The position numbers were made by a program, and so were the translations under genes. Below are positions 9,941-17,772 of a stretch of DNA of 64,000 nt, one piece after another. Source of the stretch: an uncultured Sphingomonadaceae bacterium. Its GTDB lineage: Bacteria; Pseudomonadota; Alphaproteobacteria; Sphingomonadales; Sphingomonadaceae. The stretch lies in contig CANMQE010000001.1 in NCBI GenBank assembly GCA_947499975.1, forward strand, positions 62,001 through 126,000, given 5' to 3'. The notes beneath the pieces are model-generated. The model was given only the letters and a program-made list of their open reading frames with translations. It was not told where the DNA came from and searched no databases. How positions within the stretch are numbered: the first letter of the stretch is position 1; the number at the start of each line of letters is the position of its first letter.

Positions 9941-10114
9941 TACCGTCAGCGTTTATTTCCGGTGTCCAGCGTCCTTCGCAAGGCCGCGGCACACGATCTG
10001 CGGCCTGACGAGTCCAGTCAGCGCCCCCTTGATGTCCGAATTGGTTTTGACTGTTGGCGCCTCCTCTCATAACCTTCGTTTCGGTCAATCAAACTTCCCG
10101 AAACAAGGATATCC

Positions 10115-12997
10115 ATGCGCCTCAAGCTCGGTCTCGCCGTTTCCGCCATCGCTCTCCTTCCCGCTCTGGCGCAAGCCCAGGTCCAGGCCCGATCGGGGGA
10201 CGCGGCCGCCGCAGCGCAGGCCGCGAGCACGCCCGGTTCCGAAATGGAAGAGGCCGGAGTGCAGTTGGATTACGAGAAGTTCGTTCTCGACAATGGGCTG
10301 GAAGTCATCCTCGCCGTGGACGATTCCGATCCGATCGTATCCCTGATGACGGTGGCCCATGTCGGATCATCTCGAGAGAGGCCGGGTCGCACGGGCTTTG
10401 CGCATTTCTTCGAGCACATGGCTTTCAACGATTCAGAAAACGTGCCCCAGGGTGCCAACCGCCGCGACATCCCGGCATGGGGCGGCGACCGGAACGGCTA
10501 CACCACGCGAGACCGCACGGTGTATTACGAAACCGTCCCGACTGATGCCTTCGACAAGCTGCTGTGGATCGATTCCGATCGCCTCGGCTACATGATCAAC
10601 ACCGTCACCGAGGCTGCGCTGGAGCGCGAGAAGCAGGTGGTGAAGAACGAGAAACGCCAGCGGGTCGATAACGCGCCGTATGGTTATGCCGGTGAGGTCG
10701 TATCGAATGCGCTCTACCCTGAAGACCATCCCTATAGCTGGACCGTAATCGGATCGCTGCCGGATCTGCAGGCTGCAACACTGGCAGACGTACGGGAGTT
10801 CTATTCCTCCTATTACGGCCCTAACAACGCGACGCTTGCCATCGTGGGCGACATCGACATCGCGGAGACAAGGGCCAAGGTGGAGCGCTGGTTCGGCGAG
10901 ATCGCGCGCGGCCCGGCCGTGCCTGACGTGGCTCCCCGCCCGGTGGAACTTGCTGCCGAACGGCGGCTGATGTTCGAGGACAATTTTGCCGAGCTTCCCG
11001 AGCTGCGGCTCGTCTATCCTACCCCGGCGCAGTTCGATGGCGATGAAACGGCGCTGGACGCGCTGACCAATTATCTTGGCTCCCGGTCTTCCCCTCTCTA
11101 TCGCCGCGTTGTCGAGGGCGGGCTTGCAGCCAATGTCGTGGCCTTCCACCGGGCGGAGGAACTGGCAGGCGAACTGACCCTGCTGGTGCGCGCCAATGCC
11201 GGCACCGATCTCGATGCCGTGCTGGCGGCGGTGGACGAGGCGCTGGCCGATGTTTCCGCGCAGGGTATTGCAGATGGCGAACTGCTGCGCATCCAGGCGG
11301 AGTCGGAAACCGGCCTCTACAACCAGCTTTCCACCGTGCGCGGTAAGGCAGAGGCGCTGGCGATCGGCAATGAATTTGCAGGCGATCCGGGATATATCCT
11401 GCAGACGTTGTCCGATGTGCGCGCGCTGGAGACATCCGACCTCGAACGCGTTTTTGCCGAGCATGTCGCCGGCCAGCCGCGTATCATGACGAGCTTTGTG
11501 CCCATGGGCGAGACCGAGCTGGCCGTGGACGGAAGCGAAATTGCCGAAGTCTGGATCGAGGAAGTCACCGAGGGCGGATCGTCCGAGGAGGTGAGCCAGG
11601 GAGAGCCTGCCGAATTCGTCAGGACCCCGACCACGCACGATCGCTCCGAACCGCCGTTCGGAGAATTGCCGCTTTCCAGCACCGTGCCCACGTGGACGAC
11701 GGACCTTGCTTCCAATGTCTCGCTGATCGGCACCACGTTCGACGAAACGCCGGTCGTATCGTTCCTCATCACCTTCGAAGGCGGGACGCGCCTTGATACC
11801 GATGCCGGTCTCGGTGCGACCGCGATGCTGGCCTCGCTCATGGAAGAGGGATCGGCCACGCGCACCGCCGCCGAGATCGAGCAGGTACTGGGCCGTCTTG
11901 GTGCAGGATACTCCGTCAGTGCCAATGCCGACGGCCTGACCATCGCCGTCAACGCACTGGCGCGAAACTTGCCTGAGGTGGTTTCTGTCCTCTCGGAAAT
12001 CATCGCGGAGCCGCGGTTCACCCAGGATGCCATGTCGCGAGCGCGTGACCGGCAGCTGGCCTCGATCCGTAATGCAAAGGCCAATCCGGCCGCGATCTCC
12101 TCGATCGTGTTCGACAGCCTCGTTTACGGCGATCATCCCGAAGGCCGGTTTTCGCTCGGCACCGTAGAAACCGTCGAAAACCTCGATCTCGATACCCTGG
12201 AGGCACGCCACGCGGCGCTCGGCGCGAACGGCGTTCGGATCCATGTGGCAGGCGATGTGTCGGAGGCCGATGCAGCCTCGGCGTTCGCGCCCCTCTCGCA
12301 AATGCTTGCGCGCGAAGCCGCGCCGCTCGAAATCGCCGCTCCTGCGGACGCTGGCATTGCCGGCAATGTCTATTTCGTCGACGTGCCGGGATCGAAGCAG
12401 AGCGTTATTCGCGCCGGGCGGCTAACGGTGGCCTCGGACGATCCCGATCATGAACGCATCGAATTTGCCAACCAGAAACTGGGCGGCTCCATCGGTGGCG
12501 ATCTGGCACAGATGCTTCGTATCGAGAAGGGCTATACCTACGGCGCGTATTCGGGCGTGAATGATGGCCGCGCGGTGCAGCCATGGACCGTGCGCACCAG
12601 CGTACGCGCCAATGCCACCGGCCCCTCGCTCGACATCATCCGCGACATGGTAGCGAATTATGGCGAGGAATTCGGCGATGCGGAGGCGGAGCTGACCCGC
12701 AACCAGATCATCAAGGATACCGCCCGCTCGCAGGAGAGCCTGAACGCAAAGCTTTCCATCCTTGCCGAGATGGCGAAATACGACCTTTCCGAAAGGCTGG
12801 TGGAGGAGCGGCAGGAACGCCTGCTGGAGACGACCACCGACGATTTCCGGGCCACCGCGCAGGAATGGTTCGATCCGGCGGAAATGGTCTGGATCGTGGT
12901 GGGCGACGGTGCGACGCAGCGCGCAATCGTCGAGGAATTTGCCGCGACCTTGCCGGGCGAATTCGTCGAACTCGATACCGACGGCAACCCGGTCTGA
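10115..12997 (+). CDS. Exported M16 family zinc metallopeptidase (two M16 units)
   Basis: 960 residues beginning with a signal peptide (MRLKLGLAVSAIALLPALAQA, cut at 20 or so). The inverted zinc motif HxxEH is seen as HFFEH near residue 95 (GRTGFAHFFEHMAFND), and the distal Glu region is ALEREKQVVKNEKRQRVDN. A second M16-type half (about residues 530-940) lacks HxxEH, as is usual for the C-terminal unit of pitrilysin-like proteins. Substrate probably peptides in the periplasm or at the cell surface. It follows tRNA-Ser by 176 bases that show no gene. A stem-loop follows at 13004. Confidence 0.88.
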   Translation: MRLKLGLAVSAIALLPALAQAQVQARSGDAAAAAQAASTPGSEMEEAGVQLDYEKFVLDNGLEVILAVDDSDPIVSLMTVAHVGSSRERPGRTGFAHFFEHMAFNDSENVPQGANRRDIPAWGGDRNGYTTRDRTVYYETVPTDAFDKLLWIDSDRLGYMINTVTEAALEREKQVVKNEKRQRVDNAPYGYAGEVVSNALYPEDHPYSWTVIGSLPDLQAATLADVREFYSSYYGPNNATLAIVGDIDIAETRAKVERWFGEIARGPAVPDVAPRPVELAAERRLMFEDNFAELPELRLVYPTPAQFDGDETALDALTNYLGSRSSPLYRRVVEGGLAANVVAFHRAEELAGELTLLVRANAGTDLDAVLAAVDEALADVSAQGIADGELLRIQAESETGLYNQLSTVRGKAEALAIGNEFAGDPGYILQTLSDVRALETSDLERVFAEHVAGQPRIMTSFVPMGETELAVDGSEIAEVWIEEVTEGGSSEEVSQGEPAEFVRTPTTHDRSEPPFGELPLSSTVPTWTTDLASNVSLIGTTFDETPVVSFLITFEGGTRLDTDAGLGATAMLASLMEEGSATRTAAEIEQVLGRLGAGYSVSANADGLTIAVNALARNLPEVVSVLSEIIAEPRFTQDAMSRARDRQLASIRNAKANPAAISSIVFDSLVYGDHPEGRFSLGTVETVENLDLDTLEARHAALGANGVRIHVAGDVSEADAASAFAPLSQMLAREAAPLEIAAPADAGIAGNVYFVDVPGSKQSVIRAGRLTVASDDPDHERIEFANQKLGGSIGGDLAQMLRIEKGYTYGAYSGVNDGRAVQPWTVRTSVRANATGPSLDIIRDMVANYGEEFGDAEAELTRNQIIKDTARSQESLNAKLSILAEMAKYDLSERLVEERQERLLETTTDDFRATAQEWFDPAEMVWIVVGDGATQRAIVEEFAATLPGEFVELDTDGNPV

Positions 12998-13003
12998 CGA
13001 GCC

Positions 13004-13026
13004 GGGCGAGGGGCATCACCTCGCCC
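13004..13026 (+). terminator. Stem-loop at the convergent end of the M16 and sulfotransferase genes
   Basis: Perfect 8-bp stem GGGCGAGG / CCTCGCCC with a 7-base loop, seven bases after the M16 stop. It overlaps the sulfotransferase stop codon. There is no T run, so termination strength is uncertain. Confidence 0.35.
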
Positions 13027-13804
13027 TGCTGGCTGCATCGCGGATCGTGCGTAGAGGGTGACGCACTTCCACCTCCGATGGCGTCACCTGCAGGCCGGGC
13101 AGATAACCATACGCCGCCGCGCGCTTTGCCTGATGGTCTGTCATGCGCGGGGCCCCTTCATAACGGGTATTCCCGTCGTGGATGGGGCAGGACAGCGCGA
13201 CAGGGGAAAGGTTGCAAAAACTGGTGATCTGCGCCAGTACCCGCTGCGGTTCGACCACCAGATCCTCGTACCGCACCACAATGGCGGCGTGTAGATATTC
13301 AAGATCGGCAAACGCGAGGCTGTAGGCATCGAGGGCGTAATCGATGAGCGCATCCGTGGGCATGTCGGTCCACTTCGCAAGCGCAGCTGCCATCGCCTCC
13401 GGGTGGCGCAGGATCACCACGAACTGGCTTAGCGGGAAAAGCTGCTGGTACAGCCGCATGCGAACAAGGTTCACCGGCGATTTCTCGATGCGCCATTCGC
13501 CACTGCTGCCGAACCATGGTGCCCAGTCGTGTTCCAGCCGCAGGCGGGTTTCGAGATTATCGAACCTGCATCCTTCCGTCAGGTGCTGCGCCGGATCGGT
13601 CGCGTATTGGCCGGGGATGCCGTGGCGGGCGGTGTGGGGAATGGCGCCTTGCAGGAACGCCCCCTCGTTCTCCGGCACCGGCGCATCGGTGATCGCATCG
13701 ATCTTGGGATGGGCCGATAGCAGGCGGGTAATGAGGCTGGTGCCGGTACGGTGCAGGCCGCCGACGAAGAGATACCGCGGGGCCGCGACAGGTCGCGTCT
13801 TCAA
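13016..13804 (-). CDS. Sulfotransferase family protein
   Basis: 262 residues. The PAPS 5'-phosphosulfate loop is visible near residues 15-25 (GLHRTGTSLITRLL), followed by PVPENEGAFLQG and a later region FVVILRHPEAMAAALAKWTD, which matches the 3'-phosphate-binding RxxxxA/S segment of the Sulfotransfer family. Sulfonate acceptors are usually carbohydrates, lipids or proteins. The only sensible start is a TTG at 13804 whose last two bases are the first two of the TGA stop of the upstream Crp-type gene, so the two are translationally coupled. It lies beside several glycosyltransferases, so a sulfated glycan is an attractive but unproven product. Confidence 0.8.
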   Translation of the reverse strand: MKTRPVAAPRYLFVGGLHRTGTSLITRLLSAHPKIDAITDAPVPENEGAFLQGAIPHTARHGIPGQYATDPAQHLTEGCRFDNLETRLRLEHDWAPWFGSSGEWRIEKSPVNLVRMRLYQQLFPLSQFVVILRHPEAMAAALAKWTDMPTDALIDYALDAYSLAFADLEYLHAAIVVRYEDLVVEPQRVLAQITSFCNLSPVALSCPIHDGNTRYEGAPRMTDHQAKRAAAYGYLPGLQVTPSEVEVRHPLRTIRDAASRAR

Positions 13805-14562
13805 GGGTTCAGTTCTTCATCTAGGTCAATATCTGCATTGCCGTAGAGATAATCGGCGTCAAACTTGCCGAACTCGTACAGCCCGTCACGGTTTCGGCAA
13901 TAGAAACGGCCGCGGCGAAACTCGCCAAGGCCCCGGTCCCTGAGCGCCGAGAGGCAGCGGCTCATGTGAACAGGCGTGGTGCCGCAGATCTCGGCGATAT
14001 GGCTCTGGGTGAGCGGGCTGACGAAGCCGTCGTGTTTCGCGAGGCCCACCAGCTCCAACCGCGCCCAAGTCTCGGCAAGGAAATGGGCAGCGCAGGCATC
14101 GGCACGCAATTGCTTGGTCTTCAGAATCCACTCTCGGTGTATCGCCGCATCCAGCAAGGTGGAAAACCACATGAGGCGCGCCAGACGCCCGTTATTCTCC
14201 ACCAGCGACTGCAATTCGGCGTGCTGCGCATAGACCACGCTGCAGCGCCCGAGCGTCTCTATATTGTGATCGAGCCGCTTGAGCGCGAATGAATGCAGAT
14301 CGATGAAATCGCCGGGCACCTGTAACCCCACAACGTGGGTCTTGCCGTCCTGTTCGATAGTGCGCAGCATGAAACCCTCGGTCAGGAGCATGGACCTGTC
14401 GCAGCGCCTGCCTGCGTGAAGCACGCGCGTGGATGCAGGCAGCAAGGAAACCTCGTGACAGACTTCCTCCAGCTGGGCCTTGTCGCGCGCCGACATCTCG
14501 TGGCGCAGCCGCCCCTTCAGGAACAGCCCTGTTCTGGGATATGTTTCAGTGTCACGGGCCAT
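13801..14562 (-). CDS. Crp/Fnr family transcriptional regulator
   Basis: 253 residues from the ATG at 14562, which has a perfect AGGAGG upstream. An N-terminal cyclic-nucleotide-like sensor domain (about residues 15-140; LLPASTRVLHAGRRCDRSMLL, VVGLQVPGDFIDLHSF) precedes a C-terminal Crp-type helix-turn-helix (QSHIAEICGTTPVHMSRCLSALRDRGLGEFRRG). No cysteine cluster of the FNR 4Fe-4S type is visible at the N-terminus. Its stop overlaps the TTG start of the sulfotransferase gene, so it may regulate that gene or its glycan pathway. It diverges from the GT4 gene at 14673 across 110 bases. Confidence 0.88.
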   Translation of the reverse strand: MARDTETYPRTGLFLKGRLRHEMSARDKAQLEEVCHEVSLLPASTRVLHAGRRCDRSMLLTEGFMLRTIEQDGKTHVVGLQVPGDFIDLHSFALKRLDHNIETLGRCSVVYAQHAELQSLVENNGRLARLMWFSTLLDAAIHREWILKTKQLRADACAAHFLAETWARLELVGLAKHDGFVSPLTQSHIAEICGTTPVHMSRCLSALRDRGLGEFRRGRFYCRNRDGLYEFGKFDADYLYGNADIDLDEELNP

Positions 14563-14672
14563 CGTGTCCAACCTCCTTCGCTCGATAAAGAAATGTCCTG
14601 ACAAGAGTGAAATTTTTAAACGGACCTCATGGTTCCCGCGGAACACAGTATCGCCGCCAACGTTTTTCGCAC

Positions 14673-15788
14673 ATGCACATTGCCGTGATTGCCCACGTCC
14701 GCCACGCGGTGGCAGAACCGTTCATGGGCGGCATGGAATCCCACGCCCATTTATTGTGCACCGGCCTTCGTGATGCGGGGCATGATGTCACCCTGCTGGC
14801 GGCTGGCGGCAGCGATGATCGACAGTTGATAGAGCTTTGCGAAAGACCATACGAGGCCGCTTTGCCGTGGGAACGGTGGCGGGGCACTGCCGAACTGGAG
14901 GACTACCAGCGGGCGGCCTATGCCAATGCTTTCGATCACGTGCGCGCCGGCAGATTCGACGTGGTGCACAACAATTCGCTGTTTCCGCCGCTGATCGAAT
15001 GGGCGCTGGATCACGATGTGCCGATGGTGTCGTCCATGCACGTGCCGCCGTTCGGAAAGATGGCGGATGCTGTCCGTTCAGCAGCGGGGCACGGCGCGGC
15101 GCAAATCACCTTCGCTTCGCAAAGCCAGGCACCGCTCTGGTTCGATGCGATGCCCGATAACGCCCGCGTGGTATATAACGGCATTGATTGCGAGAGATGG
15201 CGCCCCGGCGTTGTGCAGTCGGAAAGGCTGGTGTGGACAGGCCGCATCACTCCTAACAAGGGGTTGCACGAAGCAGTGCGGGCAGTGCGCATGGTAGGTG
15301 CCGCTCTCGATATCGCGGGCCCAATGGAAGATCGCCCATACTTTGACAAATGTATGGAGGCCGCCGGCAACGCTGACATCCAGTATGTCGGCCAGTTGCA
15401 GGGGCGCGCGCTCACCGCACTGGTTCAGAAAGCCAGGGCTGCACTGGTCACGCCGATGTGGGACGAGCCTTTCGGGCTTGTCGCGGCAGAGGCATTGGCC
15501 AGCGGCGTACCGGTCATCGCGTTCGATCGAGGCGCGATGCGCGAAGTCGTGGGTCCGTGCGGAATTCTCGCCGCTCCCGGCGATGTATCCATGCTGGGAG
15601 AGGCGATTGGCCGGATCGACAGGGTGGAACGCGCAGCCTGCCGTGAACGCGCGCTGCGCTGTTTTTCCACCCGGTCGATGATTTCAGGCTATGAGCGGGC
15701 CTACGAAGCGGCCATCGCCGGAACGCGCGTGCGTTCGGTTTCTGCCTCCCGCTCAAGCTGTTCCAGCACCAGCGAACTGCTGGCGTAG
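14673..15788 (+). CDS. Glycosyltransferase family 4 protein
   Basis: 371 residues with a GT-B fold. The N-terminal part contains GGMESHAHLLCTGLRDAGHDVTLL and the C-terminal donor-binding part contains the E-x7-E motif in DEPFGLVAAEALASGVPVIA. The start chosen at 14673 (MHIAVIAHV) fits the usual GT4 beginning but has no clear Shine-Dalgarno sequence. The 3' end overlaps the convergent GT2 gene by 88 bases, so the last ~29 codons are read against the GT2 C-terminus; those residues (SVSASRSSCSSTSELLA) look unconserved. Donor and acceptor unknown. Confidence 0.85.
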   Translation: MHIAVIAHVRHAVAEPFMGGMESHAHLLCTGLRDAGHDVTLLAAGGSDDRQLIELCERPYEAALPWERWRGTAELEDYQRAAYANAFDHVRAGRFDVVHNNSLFPPLIEWALDHDVPMVSSMHVPPFGKMADAVRSAAGHGAAQITFASQSQAPLWFDAMPDNARVVYNGIDCERWRPGVVQSERLVWTGRITPNKGLHEAVRAVRMVGAALDIAGPMEDRPYFDKCMEAAGNADIQYVGQLQGRALTALVQKARAALVTPMWDEPFGLVAAEALASGVPVIAFDRGAMREVVGPCGILAAPGDVSMLGEAIGRIDRVERAACRERALRCFSTRSMISGYERAYEAAIAGTRVRSVSASRSSCSSTSELLA

Positions 15789-16633
15789 GCCTGCTTTTCC
15801 TGCTGCCTGGTCAGCGCGAAGTCGTCCTCATTCGGTTCGCGCAGGATGCGCCAGCCATTCTCGGTCCGCTCGATCAGTCCCATCAGGGTGAAGGCGCGGA
15901 GCCAGTGCTGCATCGTGGGCTGTCCCCACTTGCGCCGAAAACGCTCTGCATTGGCGATCACGCTTTCCAGGTGATGGACAGGCGGCATGTGGTGGGGGTG
16001 GTATTGGTGGAACGCCTTTGCACCGCGCACCCACCAGATCGGCAGGCCGCGCGATGTGAGGGAGCGGGCGAAATCGGTATCCTCGCCGCCGTAGCCGTCA
16101 AAGCTTTCATCGAACCCACCGGATGCGGCAAAGTCCCGTGCGGAGGTGGCGAAGTTGAGCGACCAGAAGCAGCGGTAGTCGTTGCAAGCCGCAGAGGGAG
16201 ACTGGGGTGGCCCAGCGCGCTCCGAATGCTGTTGCGCAACGCGCTCGAACGCCTCGAAATCGATACCGCCATCCGTCGCGCCAGAGGGGAGGTAACCGAC
16301 TTCACCCATCATCACGCCATCGTGGTCCTGCGCGATATTGGCGTAGTCCTCGATCAATCTGGGATTCGGGATACAGTCGACATCGAGGAACACCAGCAGA
16401 TCGCTACGCGCTTCGCGGGCCGCCAGATTGCGCCCCTTGGCCAGCGGTATTCCGCAATCGCCCAGCACGATCTGGCGGATCGGAAAGCTCGTTGGCGGAA
16501 GATTGTACCGTTTGTCCTGCAGCACCGCGACCACCAGTTCGCACGGCGGCCTGCGCGATTGCGAAAGTCCGCGAACCAGGTTCTCCAGATGCCGTTCACG
16601 CCCGTGGGCAAGCGTGCAGACCGAGATTTTCAT
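15701..16633 (-). CDS. Glycosyltransferase family 2 / galactosyltransferase-like protein
   Basis: 310 residues from the ATG at 16633 (MKISVCTLAHGRERHL). A GT-A fold is indicated by the metal-binding DxD in LVFLDVDCIPNPRL and by the acceptor/catalytic region GGFDESFDGYGGEDTDFA, typical of GT2 and GT27/galactosyltransferase C-terminal domains. The start overlaps the stop of the upstream GT gene by 4 bases (ATGA). It is the third gene of the SPS-GT-GT2 operon. Its 3' end overlaps the opposing GT4 gene by 88 bases. Confidence 0.85.
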   Translation of the reverse strand: MKISVCTLAHGRERHLENLVRGLSQSRRPPCELVVAVLQDKRYNLPPTSFPIRQIVLGDCGIPLAKGRNLAAREARSDLLVFLDVDCIPNPRLIEDYANIAQDHDGVMMGEVGYLPSGATDGGIDFEAFERVAQQHSERAGPPQSPSAACNDYRCFWSLNFATSARDFAASGGFDESFDGYGGEDTDFARSLTSRGLPIWWVRGAKAFHQYHPHHMPPVHHLESVIANAERFRRKWGQPTMQHWLRAFTLMGLIERTENGWRILREPNEDDFALTRQQEKQAYASSSLVLEQLEREAETERTRVPAMAAS

Positions 16634-17772
16634 GCTTCGACCCTCGCTGTTATAGGCTCTTCGGCCTTGCTGCCTGCCCAGATCCGCTCGACGAGATCGT
16701 TCAGCCAATCGGCCGCGTTCCTGGCCGCGTCGTGATCGATGATGGCACGCTGGGATGGGACATCGAGGCGTGATGCCGCATCCCACAGCTTGCGCCAGCC
16801 CCCGGTATGCGAAGGCCAGTTGCGGGCGACGGCGGCAAGCCCAGCGTGCTCAAGCGCTTCTGCCTTGGCCAGTTGCTCGTCGAAATAGCGCCATTCGGGC
16901 ACCACGATCCACGGCTTGCCCGCCGCGCACACTATGTGCACCGTGGTGTTGCCGCAACTGGACACGACGCCATCTGCCGCCGCGATCCAGGTTTCGGGAT
17001 TGTCGACCCAACCCTTGTGCGTAAGGTTGCCCGGCGGCGTTTCGTGCCATTCGCTGCTGATCTCGCCAATCGTGATCCACAGGGCATCGTGATCGTCGCG
17101 TGCGCCCAGGGTAAGCGGCGCGGTAGGAGTGCCGTTGCCGCCGCCGCCCGCCACCACCAGCACGATGCGCTTGTCTGCGGGCAGTCCCAGATCGATGCGC
17201 GCCTGTTCCCGGGATGGTTGCGCTGCAAGATCGATACCAAGGCCCGGCGCGTAATGCGTTTTCTCACGCATCCAGCCGGGGATCTCCGCCTGCTCCAGCT
17301 TCTGCGCGAATGGCGCAAGGATGCCCACCGCGCTTTCATAGGATGACATATGCCCCGGATCGGTCCTGTCTCCGTGCTGCAAGACGGCGACATGCGGCAC
17401 GGAGGCGATGCGGGCCATCTGCCCCAGTTCCGCTGAAACATCAGTGACAAACAGGGCCGCGTCCGACGTTTCGAACCAGCCCGTTATCGTGGCAACGGCC
17501 TTGCGGATGCTGCGCCAGCCAAGCGGGGCGCAATGCAACGTTTCCGGCGTGCGCCAGTCGGCTAATACAGGCGGTTCCCCGCCTGCGGATTCGAACAGGG
17601 AGGGGATCGTGATCAGTTCCACTCTGGCATCCAGTGGCGGAAAGATGTCGTCGCGCGCACAGAACAGCGTGACAGGCCGCTGGCTGACCAGCGCGTTTGC
17701 AATATGGGCGGCGCGCTCTGCATGGCCGCGGCCCTGATGATGCACGAAATAGCCGATGGGCCGCACGTTCAT
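16630..17772 (-). CDS. GT-B glycosyltransferase, MurG/UGT-like
   Basis: 380 residues. N-terminal segment YFVHHQGRGHAERAAHIANAL resembles the substrate loop of MurG and UDP-glycosyltransferases (HxxGRGH). The C-terminal half has VVSSCGNTTVHIVCAAGKPWIVVPEWRYFDEQ, the position where nucleotide-sugar donors bind in GT1/GT28 enzymes. It sits in the middle of a three-gene operon with 4-base overlaps on both sides. I do not recognise a named orthologue. Confidence 0.7.
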   Translation of the reverse strand: MNVRPIGYFVHHQGRGHAERAAHIANALVSQRPVTLFCARDDIFPPLDARVELITIPSLFESAGGEPPVLADWRTPETLHCAPLGWRSIRKAVATITGWFETSDAALFVTDVSAELGQMARIASVPHVAVLQHGDRTDPGHMSSYESAVGILAPFAQKLEQAEIPGWMREKTHYAPGLGIDLAAQPSREQARIDLGLPADKRIVLVVAGGGGNGTPTAPLTLGARDDHDALWITIGEISSEWHETPPGNLTHKGWVDNPETWIAAADGVVSSCGNTTVHIVCAAGKPWIVVPEWRYFDEQLAKAEALEHAGLAAVARNWPSHTGGWRKLWDAASRLDVPSQRAIIDHDAARNAADWLNDLVERIWAGSKAEEPITARVEA

